Of a stretch of 64,000 nt of DNA, positions 1 to 10,837 are shown in pieces (the stretch's first letter is position 1; each line of letters opens with the position of its first letter). The stretch is from Stramonita haemastoma. Taxonomy: Eukaryota; Mollusca; Gastropoda; Neogastropoda; Muricidae. The notes under the pieces are model-generated. The model was given only the letters and a program-made list of their open reading frames with translations. It did not search any database and was not told where the DNA came from. The stretch is taken from the NCBI GenBank assembly GCA_030674155.1, contig CM060335.1, forward strand, positions 27,170,097-27,234,096, written 5' to 3'. Position numbers and translations under genes: made by a program.

Positions 1-1640
1 AGACCAGTTTTCCATGCTTCAGGGATCTGACCTTCTACCCAAATCTTCCTGAAGATCTCAGTCAGAATGGGAGCCATCACATCCGTATCTGCCTTTAGCA
101 TCTCTGCCGTCACACCATCTGCCCCTGGTGCCTTGCCGCTCTTCATTGCCTTGATTGCTGTTGTCACTTCTTCCAGGCTTGGTGGATCGGTGCAGATGTC
201 AAGGTCTATATCTGCCGGCTGGATGTCTGCTAGCTGAGGGGGGTCCGGTCTGTTAAGAACCGACTCGAAGTGTTCCCTCCAACGCTGTAGTTTTCCTGCC
301 TCTCCCTCAACAACCTTTCCATTTTTGTCCTTCACTGGCACATCGCAGTTTTTAAACCCATTGTTCAGCTGCTTGTTGATCTTGTACAGCGTCTTTAGAT
401 CATTTCTACCTGCTGCCTCCTCTGCCTCATCTGCCAGTTTCTCTATGTAGTCTTTCTTGTCGGCTCTTGTCATCTTCTTCACCTCCTTGTCTTGTTCTGC
501 ATATCTTCTTCTGTGCTGCTCTTTCAAGCGTTCTGATCTGGTGTTGTTGATCTTCTGCTTAGTTAACTTCCTCTCATCTATCTTTTTCCAGGTTTCTTGT
601 TTGATCCACTCTTCTTTCTTCTTTCGTCGGAAGCCTAGTACTTTTTCTCCTGTTTCCCGAAGTACCTGATTGAAGCTGTCTATTGTTATCTCCTGCTGTT
701 CCCCCAGTGCCTGAAATCTGTTCCCCACTTCCACTGCAAAAGCATATTTGGTGAGCGTCTCATTCAGCCTGCCAGAGTCTAATCTTTGCTGACGTGCCTG
801 TCTTCCTCGTGATCGACGCAGCTTCAAGGCAACGACGGCCAACACAAGGGTGTGGTCACTGGCAACATCCGCTCCTCTGTAGGCCCTGACATCCTGAAGA
901 GAGCTTCTCCATTTTCGGTTGATGATGACATGATCTATCTGGTTTTTGGTGGTCCCGTCTGGTGACGTCCACGTTGTTTTATGGATATGTTTGTGCGGGA
1001 AAAGGGTGCCTCCGATAAGCAGGTTGTTCTCTTCACAGAAGTCCACTAGTTTCTCTCCATTTTCGTTAATGATACCAATTCCATGTTTGCCCATAACATG
1101 CTCCCTCCCGGTGTTGTCACTGCCCACCTTGGCATTCAAGTCGCCAAGGATGAGCAACATGTCATGAGCGCGGACGCTCTCCACAGCTGTTTGGAGTTGA
1201 TCGTAAAAATCGTCCTTGACCTCTGCATCTGCGTTTTCAGTTGGTGCATAGCAGACTAGCACTGTCAGCTTGGTGTACTTGGAGTGGAATCTTGCTTTCA
1301 AAAGTCTTGGTCCGAATGGTTTCCACTCTAGCAGTGTCTTTTCAGTCTTTCTGTTGAGGAGTAGTGCTACTCCCTCAGAGTGCTGGTCATCTGATCTTCC
1401 CGAGAAGACAATGGTATGTCCTGACGCCAGTCTCCTCTTTCCCGTGCCGGTCCATCTGACCTCGCTGATCCCCAAGATGTCCAGATTGTAGTTGTCAAAC
1501 TCTTTGACTAACTGGGGCATCCTGCCAGTCTGGTACAAGGTCTGGACATTCCAGCACCCCACCCTCATCTTCTGTTTTGGCTTCAGTAAATCCACCATCG
1601 GGGCGCCAGCTCCCTCTCGGGTTTGGCTGTCGTCCGTCAT
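1..1640 (-). CDS. RTE retrotransposon polyprotein: APE endonuclease plus start of reverse transcriptase, partial
   Basis: I read one open frame of about 546 codons from an ATG at 1640 to the window edge without a stop. The frame stays open upstream to a TAA near 1730, so an earlier start is possible. Order seen: a 25-residue leader; the endonuclease beginning around MRVGCWNVQTLYQTG, with LDILGISEVRW, the catalytic-type LGDLNAKVG and the terminal ASDHTLVLA block; a lysine- and glutamate-rich linker; then the RT entry motif GKAPGADGVTAEML. The protein would nick target DNA and prime reverse transcription of its own RNA. Being open for 1.6 kb sets it apart from every other LINE in the window and suggests a young copy. 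RT motifs with the YADD-type centre lie outside the window. Confidence 0.8.
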   Translation of the reverse strand, partial: MTDDSQTREGAGAPMVDLLKPKQKMRVGCWNVQTLYQTGRMPQLVKEFDNYNLDILGISEVRWTGTGKRRLASGHTIVFSGRSDDQHSEGVALLLNRKTEKTLLEWKPFGPRLLKARFHSKYTKLTVLVCYAPTENADAEVKDDFYDQLQTAVESVRAHDMLLILGDLNAKVGSDNTGREHVMGKHGIGIINENGEKLVDFCEENNLLIGGTLFPHKHIHKTTWTSPDGTTKNQIDHVIINRKWRSSLQDVRAYRGADVASDHTLVLAVVALKLRRSRGRQARQQRLDSGRLNETLTKYAFAVEVGNRFQALGEQQEITIDSFNQVLRETGEKVLGFRRKKKEEWIKQETWKKIDERKLTKQKINNTRSERLKEQHRRRYAEQDKEVKKMTRADKKDYIEKLADEAEEAAGRNDLKTLYKINKQLNNGFKNCDVPVKDKNGKVVEGEAGKLQRWREHFESVLNRPDPPQLADIQPADIDLDICTDPPSLEEVTTAIKAMKSGKAPGADGVTAEMLKADTDVMAPILTEIFRKIWVEGQIPEAWKTG

Positions 1641-1725
1641 CAGTCCAGTCGCCTGGTGCGCTTCATTACCGTCGCCACCAATGTCGGATACTCTAGTATA
1701 GGTTTCTGTAACAGGCTTTTTTTAC

Positions 1726-1750
1726 ATGATGGGGTTGTTAGCCCCATCAT
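1726..1750 (-). other. 9-bp stem hairpin in the LINE leader
   Basis: ATGATGGGG and CCCCATCAT are exact reverse complements around a 7-nt loop. The hairpin sits about 90 bases upstream of the LINE start codon, just outside the in-frame TAA. Function unknown. Confidence 0.6.
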
Positions 1751-1878
1751 AACCTATTTTACCTCTAGGTGAGGTTTCCACCTTAGTCGCCTCTTACGAC
1801 ATGCCTGGATGGAGGGCAGAGGCTTTATTCTTACAATACTCGCTAAGCAAGTATACCCCACGAGCCTCAGGGGGGGGA

Positions 1879-2343
1879 GCAGTGTATAGAGCGAAAAGAA
1901 CAGGGCCCAGAACTGATCCACATTCCAGTTTGACAGGTTTGGATTGAATCTTGTTTACTGCAACTGTTTGGAATCGATCTGTAAGGTATGAATTAAATCA
2001 AGTGAGGGCTGTGCCTTTAATGCCAAATGTTTTTTGAGGACGGGAGAGAAGAATTGAATAGTCTATAGTGTTGAAAGCTGCAGATAGATCGAGAAGAGTG
2101 AGAAGGGACATTTTTCCTGTGTCAGAAGCACGAGGAAGCGTATTTAAGGTGTGGACTAGGGTGGCTTGAGTACTCTGGTTGGCGCGATAGGCAGACTGAA
2201 AAGGCAGAAGGAGACTATTGGAATGAAGATGGCTGTTGAGTTGTTTGAGAACGACTTTTTCAAGGACTTTGGAGATAAAAGGTGGGTTAGAAACAGGTCT
2301 ATAATTCTTCACAACGTTCGGGTCGATATCGTGCTTTTTGAGT
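1879..2343 (-). mobile_element. CR1/Jockey-like LINE fragment, reverse transcriptase middle part
   Basis: Minus-strand translation gives NYRPVSNPPFISKVLEKVV, then LLPFQSAYRANQSTQATL, LLTLLDLSAAFNTIDY, GTALT and [13 protein letters not shown], the ordered RT blocks of a CR1/Jockey-type element. It stops before the YADD block. Damage includes an in-frame stop within GTALT*FNSY and loss of the VPQG residues before SVLGP. The same family occurs at 39050-41880, where a DNA transposon interrupts it, so this copy preserves the uninterrupted sequence. A decayed, non-coding relic. Confidence 0.85.
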
Positions 2344-2497
2344 ACACATACACACACAGGCATACACACACGCGCAAACGCGCTCCTACGCACTTATCTT
2401 TTTGTTCGTTGGTCTGTACAATTCTCATGTATGTCTTTATAGGCCCTTAATGGTTTCATCAGAGAGATTAGGGGCGAACAACTATCTTGATTTATTT

Positions 2498-2685
2498 ACG
2501 AACGCGAACGCACGCAGAACATCCTGCGTACACGTTAAATCCTGTTCCGCTTTTTGTAAGAGAAGGCCATTGTGTGTTGGTGGGAACAGATGACAAGATT
2601 GATAAAACTGCATATACACGGGGGCTGGATGTAAAAAAGCACAGACCTTTATCCTCGGTATAAAATAAATAAATAAATACTTGCT
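2498..2685 (+). mobile_element. SINE-A copy, 5'-truncated
   Basis: Matches the 3' two thirds of the full SINE-A copies at 23291 and 38045: the ACGCAGAACATC block, CCTGTTCCGCTTTT, the GTGGGAACAGATGACA block, and the GGATGTAAAAAAGCACA end. It finishes in an (AATA)n tail. Confidence 0.75.
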
Positions 2686-2737
2686 TTCACAAGCACGCCC
2701 GCGTACAGGGGCATATCATCTGTAACATTTAGGAAGG

Positions 2738-2970
2738 AAAGTGGCACAATGGTTAAGACAAACTATGAGGCCCTGGGTTCGATTCCCACCCTTACCTTTT
2801 CTTTCCGGTTTGACGAATAAAATCGAAATGAATGTCAAAATCCTTCGGATGAGACTTTTAACCAAGACTCCATGTATAAATGCACACAGAACTTCTTCCG
2901 CACATATTAAAAAACCGTCCGCCTTTCAAAAGAGTAGGCTCTTGTGTGCTGGAAGGAACGGATGACAAAA
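2738..2970 (+). mobile_element. Diverged SINE with tRNA-like head and SINE-A core
   Basis: A tRNA-like head at about 2741-2796 contains an A-box-like GGCACAATGGTTAAGAC and a B box GGGTTCGATTCCC. It is followed from about 2847 by the SINE-A core (CCTTCGGATGAGAC through GAACGGATGACA). The head differs from the standard SINE-A head, so this may be a subfamily with another tRNA origin. Confidence 0.65.
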
Positions 2971-3027
2971 TTTACCCCCCCCAAAAAAAAACATCGCATG
3001 CACACAGGTGTCGTGTTTAAAATACCA

Positions 3028-3165
3028 TCCCCGAAGTCAGAATGCGGCTATCCAAATGATGGGGAGGGGGGAGAGGGGGAGGGAAGGAGACGGTCGTATA
3101 CATAAAAAGTCTTAGCAATCATTGAACCTCGGAGATCTTATTCGCCCAGGAACGTAACAACAACA
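3028..3165 (+). repeat. Repeat D copy (about 100 bp dispersed repeat)
   Basis: Shares GAATGCGGCTA.CCAAATG, a GGTC.TATAC block and GAACCTCGGAG with copies at 7285, 8776, 12352, 20838, 33590 and 38673. I cannot name the family; it looks like a SINE body or tail. Confidence 0.55.
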
Positions 3166-3434
3166 AAAACACACACACACAAAAACCCGGCAACATTTGA
3201 CTACTACATCCACATAGCTGTCAACAAGAGCCGAAAGGAAAGCGACTCACTGAACTGCCAGGGTGCGATTTCAATGGGCACTCTGCCCTCCTTCCAGGGG
3301 GCCGCCACTGTTGGGTGTCCTCCTGACCGCCCCTGCTGCCCTCCCCTGCAGTGCACAGGAACCCTTCCTTCAGTCTTGCAGCGGGGGCGGGGGGGGGGGA
3401 GGGCGGTTACACACAGACACACACACCAGGAAAA

Positions 3435-3798
<364 letters not shown>

Positions 3799-3949
3799 CG
3801 AGGAATGGTTCAGATTATGAAATACTCCCTAAAACAAAGTAAACCTCTCACCTCCAAATTAACCAAGAATAAAGACAGCCGACACATAATTTTTACATGG
3901 TCGATTATAAACAGAGATTTTGCTTTACCGCCTACAACAGTCACATACT

Positions 3950-4318
3950 TGACTTATGACTTATGCCTCTGAATTGCGTGGGGAACAAAGGGCCGCAAGA
4001 ACACCCCTCCAACGGTCTCGGTTCTGGGAGATCCTTTTCAGCTCGGCCCACATCATTTCGGCTGCCTTCGTCTCTGCTTCAATGCGTCTGCGCCAGGTCT
4101 GTTTTGGTCGACTCACTTTCCGCTTCCCTTGTGGTTCCAGTCAAGGGCCTGCCTGGTGACATTTGAAGCAGGCTTGTGGAGTGTATGGCCGATCCATCCC
4201 CATTTCCTTTTCTTGATCTCTGACTCCATTGGTGCGTGTCTGGTCATGACCCACTTGTTCGTTGGAGATGACCTCTGGCCACCTGATACCCAGGATGTTC
4301 CTGAGACATCTAGTCAAA
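3950..4318 (-). mobile_element. RTE LINE fragment, C-terminal end
   Basis: Minus-strand reading gives RCLRNILGIRWPEVISNEQV, then after a break GKRKVSRPKQTWRRRIEAE, then WAELKRISQNRDRWRGVLAALC. These are the conserved closing motifs of RTE-type ORFs. Two in-frame stops precede the PKQTWRR block, so it is a relic truncated at its 5' end. Confidence 0.8.
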
Positions 4319-4320
4319 CA

Positions 4321-4655
4321 TTGGCCCAGGTCGAAAGCTGTGTCAGTTATTGATGTCAGCTAATTGCCCAGGCCTACACTAAAATGTTGTGATGTTGTAA
4401 AATGTTGTGTCGAGATTGCCTTCAGCCATGACAAGCTCTTAAAATAACAATCTGCACTCCCCTTTAAAGAAGAAAAAATCCTCTGGAGTCAGAGTATGGC
4501 TGCCTATATGGCGAAGTACTTGAAAACAGTCATACACGCAAACTTCTCATTCCAGTGCGCAATTTCAATCTCACAGTGATTCCCAGGTGGGATGACTTAG
4601 TCAGAGTGTGCATTCTGGATGAACCCCAGAGTGTTAATCTGGGGAACTCGCAACA
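4321..4655 (+). repeat. Repeat F copy, 5' and 3' parts
   Basis: Matches the reverse complement of 41886-42118 (AAAGCTGTGTCA, GCCTACACT, ATGTTGTAAAATGTTGTGT, AGCCATGACAAGCTCTTA, GAGTATGGCTGCCTATATGG). Its right part (CAGTGATTCCCAGGTGG ... AGAGTGTGCATTCTGG) matches the reverse complement of 38965-39048. The middle resembles repeat D. No coding potential. Confidence 0.7.
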
Positions 4656-4812
4656 AGAACAATAACAACAGGAAGTCACATACACTGAACGGTACTCACT
4701 GGTATAGTCTTCTGGCCTGTTCCGGAGACATGACCATGTCTGATCCATCCATCACCATTTCTTTGGCAATCTGTGATCTTTCACCAAATCTTCTTGAAGC
4801 TATGACAGTGAA

Positions 4813-4817
<5 letters not shown>

Positions 4818-4887
<70 letters not shown>
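4818..4887 (+). repeat. (AG)n microsatellite
   Basis: About 70 bp of pure AG dinucleotides. The flanks (4660-4815 and 4890-5640) show no gene or recognised element. Confidence 0.95.
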
Positions 4888-4888
<1 letters not shown>

Positions 4889-5661
4889 TAACAGTATCTC
4901 TTGCAAAGAAAAAATCAAAGACATACAAAGCACAACCATAGTCTAAAACATCTTAAATGAAAAGTTTTTAAACAAGTAGCTGTGTCAGAATAAACAAAAC
5001 AAACAGAATAAACCACAAAAAAACACTTAAACACTTGAAACTTATGACGATTTAAAACTAGACAAAAATAGAAAGCTAAGAACTAAATGATTGAGACTAA
5101 AGTGCAATGCTCTGTTTCCTTGGGTGGTGGTCGAAAACCCTCTGTTGCGTGCACTCCGCCTCCACGATGAAATGTAGTATTTGTGACGCTCCACCACGAA
5201 ATGAGTGCTTAGCACATAACCCATTTTTCCGCTAGGAGCCATTAAAGGCAGGTGGGGTTAAGTTTGCAATTTTGATATTTTCAGTGATCATTAAAGTATA
5301 GCCATTATTCTACCTCATAATGAAATATCAAATCCTAATTTTGTCTCCTTCTGCCTTAAAACGTGTTTCAAAAATACCCAAGCCCTCATTCTGACCACCT
5401 TTTACCATGCTAAACTTGTCGCTTTCTCATTTTGTCATTTCCTGCAGTCTATCATTTCAACTTGTAATAGCTTTTCATAGAATTGTCTGATTTTCAATCT
5501 GTTTTTTGTATTGCATAGCCATTTTATTGCAGTTTGATAACATGTCAATAACTAAAAATTGACCTCTGGTGCAATGCGACTCCTTATGTGGTGGAGCGTC
5601 ACATTTATTCAACCTCTGTTTAGAGGTCACATCTTAACTGTCTGGCTGTACCCCATCCCTA

Positions 5662-6092
5662 AGGTCTGTGCAGAGATGGGACATCAAACACGTCCACTCT
5701 GTTACACTGAGGTCTGTGCAGAGATGGGACATCAAACACGTCCACTCTGTTTCACTGAGGTCTGTGCAGAGATGGGACATCAAACACGTCCACTCTGTTA
5801 CACTAAGGTCTGTGCAGAGATGGACATCAAACACGTCCACTCTGTTACACTGAGGTCTGTGCAGAGATGGGACATCAAACACGTCCACTCTGTTACACTA
5901 AGGTCTGTGCAGAGATGGGACATCAAACACGTCCACTCTGTTACACTGAGGTCTGTGCAGAGATGGGACATCAAACACGTCCACTCTGTTACACTAAGGT
6001 CTGTGCAGAGATGGGACATCAAACACGTCCACTCTGTTACACTGAGGTCTGTGCAGAGATGGGACATCAAACACGTCCACTCTGTTACACTG
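5662..6092 (+). repeat. 48-bp minisatellite, nine units
   Basis: Nine head-to-tail units begin AGGTCTGTGCAGAGATGGGA and end TTACACTG or TTACACTA. Eight units are 48 bp; unit 4 is 47 bp because one G of GGGA is lost. The last base before the next AGG runs G,G,A,G,A,G,A,G,G, so units 3-8 form three 96-bp dimers. Because 48 is a multiple of three, repetitive peptides stay open on both strands, but I see no sign of a gene. Confidence 0.97.
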
Positions 6093-7280
6093 AGAACTAC
6101 ATGATTGAGACTGGAGCAAAATAGCTAATCAGTTAATCACTATCAGCCAGTCAGTCAGCTAGTCAGTCTTTCAGTCTTTCATTCATTCAGCTAGTCATAC
6201 CATTTAATACGCATTCAGTCTTAAAACTCTTTATTATACTCTGTTAGCCAGGATCGCCCAAGAAGGTCTGTCACTTAATTAAATATCAATCCCCACATGA
6301 AAATCAAAGGACCCTTTAACAAAACCAAGCTCCAAGACCAGTGGGGTTTTCTGTTACAAAATTCAACAGTTGCACAAACAATAAACAGAAAAATCCAGGA
6401 CATGAATATCATAGAAAACCAAGGCCACTAACAATCAAAACTAGAGGTTGAGAACTAAAATATTGTTGGTTTCAAACTAAGAGAGAGAAAGAGAAAAGAA
6501 AAAAACATGTACAAAATTTGGTTGCTGCCTAAGCTTTATAAGCCATTCAGAGATGTACCAAATGAGTCCCCTGATGCATTAAAAAATTGCGTCACGTACT
6601 AGACATGAAAACTGGACTCTAAAACCATGTCAGTCCCCTTTTGTCTTTAAATTTACTTGGCACAACAGTAGAGGGTAAACGACATTCAAGGTGTGTTCAG
6701 TCACCATTTAGACAGCACAGAACTGAAGAAGACCATGACAGCTGTGATGATGACAGAAGACCAGATCTCAGGTCTCCCCTATTCCTTTCCTGAGGTTGAC
6801 CACCTTAACACATTGCTCACCTAACATGTTGTTTCTCTTCCTTCTTTAGGTACCAGTAAACACAGGCCTTGTCTTTAGTCAGCAAAGGGAATACTATACA
6901 TTGCCATCTGGCTGATTTATGAACAAACCAGCATCACCAGACTGAGGAAGCACAATGGTTCTGACATTATTGTATCCACATGGAGATAACCCTGCAAACA
7001 AAGCTGTACAGCCCACGAGAGGCGATGGTAAGAATGGACATGCCATTATTTTTCCCAGACACATCTGAAGGGGTAAGTAAAAGAGAAAAGAATTTTGTCT
7101 ACTTTTGTTTTTGCAAACATATTTTGTAACCATGCATATGTCAATATGGCAATGCAGTCTTTTACAATGGCTGCATCCAATCCAGCTACTGGCCTATCAA
7201 TAAAAACCTTGACATATGCATAATGTTAATTTTGTTTATTTTTAGACTTTAATCAAACAACTCAGTTAGAACCACACAAT
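6093..7280. other. No gene seen
   Basis: AT-rich DNA with short GTCA and CAGT-type stutters just after the minisatellite. No element of the window's repeat families and no coding frame I can support. Confidence 0.6.
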
Positions 7281-7284
7281 CCCC

Positions 7285-7365
7285 AATGTAGGAATGCAGC
7301 TACCTAAATGGTAGTGGCATACCCATGAATTTCACCATTGGTGAACCTGTAGCCCAGGAACGAAC
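7285..7365 (+). repeat. Repeat D copy
   Basis: GAATGCAGCTACCTAAATGG, then TTCACCATTGGTGAACC and TAGCCCAGGAACGAA. The CACCATTGGTG palindrome is intact here. Confidence 0.65.
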
Positions 7366-7882
7366 CCCCCCCCCTCCCCTTCAAAGAAAAAGAGCCACAC
7401 AAACCTGACCTCAGGCTAACTGTGAATTGTTAAGCAGAGGAGGTTTTTCTCTGCCTGCCACCTCAACATGACCTACCTGTATATCAAGTGAAGCAGTGTT
7501 GTGTTCTGCAGTGAAGTCTCTATCTGTCTGTTGATGTTTTGCTCTAGGAGCAGTTATTTGTCATGATGGGCATCAATGTTGCCTTGCTGCTCTCTTCTGG
7601 TCCCGACCTACCTGGCTGGGTGATTTTCTTTGGTATTAGACCTGTGTGGGCTGGCTCTAAATAGGATTAAATAACTAATATCAACATAAGAAAATAACTA
7701 ACAATCAACTAACAGGACATCAAAAAATCTAAGAGAGTAGACTATTCAGCATACGAGCAAGTATGTGGGCAAGCTTGTGAGCAATCAAATCAGAACAAAA
7801 TAGCCAGCTAGCTGACTGCCAACCAGCCATGAGAAGGAAAGCACGGGTAGATGGCAAAAATGGTTGCTGCTGTAATGTTCTT

Positions 7883-8160
7883 GTTTGGGATATAATAGCT
7901 TAGTGATCAGAGCGCTAGCTTTCCTCAAGCTAAGATTAAGCAGAATCGAGCCTGGTTGCCAGTGCATGGGTGACCCTTTTTGCGCCCTGGCTTCAGTACA
8001 GTCCCACATTTACCAGCTGTAAATGGGTACCTATCCTCTTTAGGGTCAGGGAAGGGAGAAGGGAACATCGAGGGAGAAGGGTTGGGCACCACCCTCAATA
8101 TGCTGGCTCTGTCATCTTGCCCCCCAACAAGGGCATAGATTATGGAAAAACCTTTTTACT
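7883..8160 (+). mobile_element. SINE-B copy (tRNA A box plus 5S rRNA-like head)
   Basis: Head ATAGCTTAGTGATCAGAGCG, then a segment containing AAGCTAAG, AAGCAG, TCGAGCCTGGTT and CATGGGTGACC, the closest to 5S rRNA of all copies. The body follows: CTGTAAATGGGTACC, CTCTTTAGGGTCAGGGAAGG, CCCTCAATATGCTGG and GGGCATAGATTATGG. Confidence 0.8.
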
Positions 8161-8775
8161 TTTTAATGTGCTTGTTTATACTGTTGTTACATAAGCAGAC
8201 TTACAAGCGATCACATTGTCGAATCTTTCAGACCAACCCATCTGATGCGACGTGGAGTACTGAGATTTCATCCTTCGTAGGGCATGGTCTAAGTAGGAAA
8301 AGCCGCTCTGTCACAGAAAAAAACAGTTACTAGTGGTCTGTATTTTCTGTTTATTATTTCTTTAATGCTAGTTGACTTGTACCATAAACACTATGTTCAT
8401 GAAAACAGGCCCAGGCACACATCAAACAGTGGTCAAATTTTTAAATACAGTTTTTATCTATACTCTTTGTTACAGAGAGCCATATAGAAGTCTGTTCATT
8501 CCTAGCAACCAGGGATGCTATAGCCGAGTGACTGTTTGACTTCAACCCATGGGTCTATGAAGTCATGGGTTTGATACCTGGAGGTGTCTGGTGAATTAAG
8601 AGGGATGATTTTATATGCTGTCCCATGTCATCTTCAAGTGCAGACCTGCTAGAGCCAGTCTTAATTGCCTTTGTGTATATTATACAATTGCAAAAGGCCA
8701 AACATGCACACTGAAGATCGGTAATTCATTTCAGCATTGGGTGGGCTATGGAAACATAAACATACCCAGTATACA

Positions 8776-8885
8776 TCCTTGAAATCTGAATGCAGCTACC
8801 TTCATGATGGACAAGAATGGTCCCATACGCAAAACTTCACCATTGGTGAACCTCAGAGCTGTAGCTGTGGAACGAAAAAAAATCC
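8776..8885 (+). repeat. Repeat D copy
   Basis: GAATGCAGCTACCTTCATGATGG, TCCCATACGCAAAACTTC, CACCATTGGTGAACCTCAGAG and TAGCTGTGGAACGAAAA. Confidence 0.65.
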
Positions 8886-9341
8886 CAGCGACACGTTTTG
8901 GCATATATCTATCGTGCAGTTGTACAAGGCTGTGATAGATGTTGATGTCAGGTGCCAGCTTTTTTGTTGAAGGCGCATAATGGTGACATAGTAATTCAAT
9001 GTTATTGTACATGGCACAATCTGTCTTTCTGAGAAAATAATGAAAACAAGTTCTTAACATTTGCATATCTTTTACCACAATAATCATTCTCGTTCTTATG
9101 GTAAAAACTATCACCCCTTCATTCAAATAATATTTCTACCACTGCTCTGACTCTGTCATATGAATGCATCTAATAGCATTTTTCTTTTGGGATACAGTGA
9201 GTCTCATTTTAATCTTTTCTCCTGCGATATGCTTTTTGCACTACACGTTTTCTGATTCCCCCATCCCCACCCCCTGTACGCAGAGTGTTTCACCAGAGCT
9301 GTATGGACTAAAGTTGACCAATCCCTCTACCCACTACTGAG

Positions 9342-9645
9342 GAGGGGACGGGATAGCTCAGAGGTCAGAGCACTCACTTTCCCCAAGCTAAGGTTAAACA
9401 GCGTGGTTACCAAGTGGATGGGTGACCATTTGCCCGCCTTGGGTTCAGTACAGTCCCCCAGTTCACCCAGCTGTAAATGGGTACATGCCCTCTTTAGGGT
9501 CAGGGAAAGTAAAGCAGCGAGGGAGAGAAAATGGGCGCCGCCCTCAATATGCTGACCCCTGTAGAAGGCGAGATCTCTGACACCTCGCTCCCTAACGATG
9601 GCATAGGTTATGGGAACACGTTTACCCTTTTCTTTTACCCTACCT
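9342..9645 (+). mobile_element. SINE-B copy, full length
   Basis: Starts GGGACGGGATAGCTCAGAGG (tRNA A-box-like), then the 5S-like AAGCTAAGGTTAAACAGCG and TGGATGGGTGACC, the body with TTTAGGGTCAGGGAAAG and CCGCCCTCAATATGCTG, and the ending GATGGCATAGGTTATGGGAA. Confidence 0.85.
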
Positions 9646-10477
9646 ACAACTAGGCTTACAAACAGAGCAAAGACACTGATGCTAGCCCACACATTATCAT
9701 TGATTCTTACCGCCAGGTTCAGACACAGGGCAGCAGCAAGACAAGAAGCTGGAAACAACATGGTTGATGAAAATGGAGGAGTGGGGTGGATTTCCAGCAC
9801 TACAGCAGAAGGTGGTGGAGACTAACAGGGCTTGTCTCGTCTGCCTCTGCTGGTCACAGGGTCTCACTATATACCATTACCTTTCAAGGACTGACGGAAA
9901 TTTTTTTTAAAAATATGGCTGATGTTGCACGTGTGGAAGACGTGTTGGTTAAACATCTGGTGGGATCGTGCTATACAACAGGTTGTTTCTGAAGGATGTC
10001 GGTCTCTATGGTAGTATTGACTTAGAGGGTTTTTTTAACACCTGGTCAGGGCTTAAAAAGACGTCAAACGGGGTAACACCCCCTTTCCCCTACCTGCTCC
10101 TCCTCCAATGCAAAAAAAACACACACACACACACACACAAAAACAGAAACAAAAACACCAAATAAAACCCACTTCCCTCAGGAAGGAAATGAGGTAGGCT
10201 ACATAAAGTAAACCAGAGAAAGAGAGAGAGAGAGGGGGGGGGGGGGCAGGTGAAGAGGAAGGAAGAGGGGAGGAAGACAGGGGGAAAGTAAATAGGAAGA
10301 GAAATAGTCCAGGTCAAGGCTTGGCCAGTTATTGACGAAATCAAAGTACAGGTGTGTGGTAGGCAGCTGGAGCTTGGTGGAACCCATCTCTCCCCAAATG
10401 ACAGACTGCAGTTTTTACTTTTTTATTTAAATATTCATTTACTATTTATTTATTTATGATTTATTTATTTATTCGTG

Positions 10478-10835
10478 CTATTATTTCGAGGATAATGGAA
10501 AAAGCACCCATGTGTGGGCTTTTTTGTTTTGCTGCATCCATTCCGCCTGTGCATGCGGTTTTGTACATTTTGTCATCCATTCCCGCTGGTATGTTAAGCA
10601 GCTACTCTTCCAAATGATGGAACAGGTTTCAACGTGTGTGCAAGATGTTCTGCATGTGTTTGCACACAGTCCCTCAGTTTATAGTCTCATCCACCGAAGG
10701 ACTTTCAAAGGAGTAGACTCGGAACTGATGTTAACTTCAGGGGAAAATACCCTTGATTGGGTGTCTCGGTGGTGGATCGAACCTGGGTCATCAGATCGCG
10801 AGCGCCACGTGCAATGCTCTAACCATAATGGATGA
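10478..10835 (-). mobile_element. SINE-A copy, near full length
   Basis: Read on the minus strand: a diverged tRNA-like head with the B-box-like CAGGTTCGATCC, the GAAGTTAACATCAG block, AGTCCTTC, GGATGAGACTATAAACTGAG, and the end TTATCCTCGAAATAA followed by (AATA)n. Several small insertions mark it as old. Confidence 0.8.
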
Positions 10836-10837
10836 AT

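Larger units (their letters stand above)
1..1860 (-). mobile_element. RTE-type non-LTR retrotransposon, 5' half, runs off the left edge
   Basis: On the minus strand this reads leader, then endonuclease, then linker, then the first reverse-transcriptase block, so the element begins near 1860 and continues left of the window. The leader (about 1641-1860) holds a 9-bp stem hairpin at 1726-1750 and a second stem-loop at 1836-1854. The right boundary is soft because another LINE fragment of a different family starts at about 1879. RTE assignment rests on the endonuclease-to-RT arrangement in one frame and on phrases typical of RTE-like elements, such as WNVQTLYQTG and GKAPGADGVTAEML. Confidence 0.85.

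Noticed and set aside
1760..1800. Possible rRNA-derived segment (CTTAGTCGCCTCTTACGACA)
   Set aside because: The words felt familiar but I could not align them to any rRNA region; treated as LINE leader.
2166..2450. Plus-strand 94-residue frame
   Set aside because: Antisense to a clear minus-strand reverse-transcriptase fragment.
5559..6124. 181-residue repetitive protein on the plus strand
   Set aside because: It exists only because the minisatellite unit is 48 bp; several frames on both strands are equally open, and flanking codons show no coding bias.
9327..9800. 157-residue minus-strand protein
   Set aside because: It lies antisense to a SINE-B copy and its residues come from the repeat; similar frames appear over other SINE-B copies.
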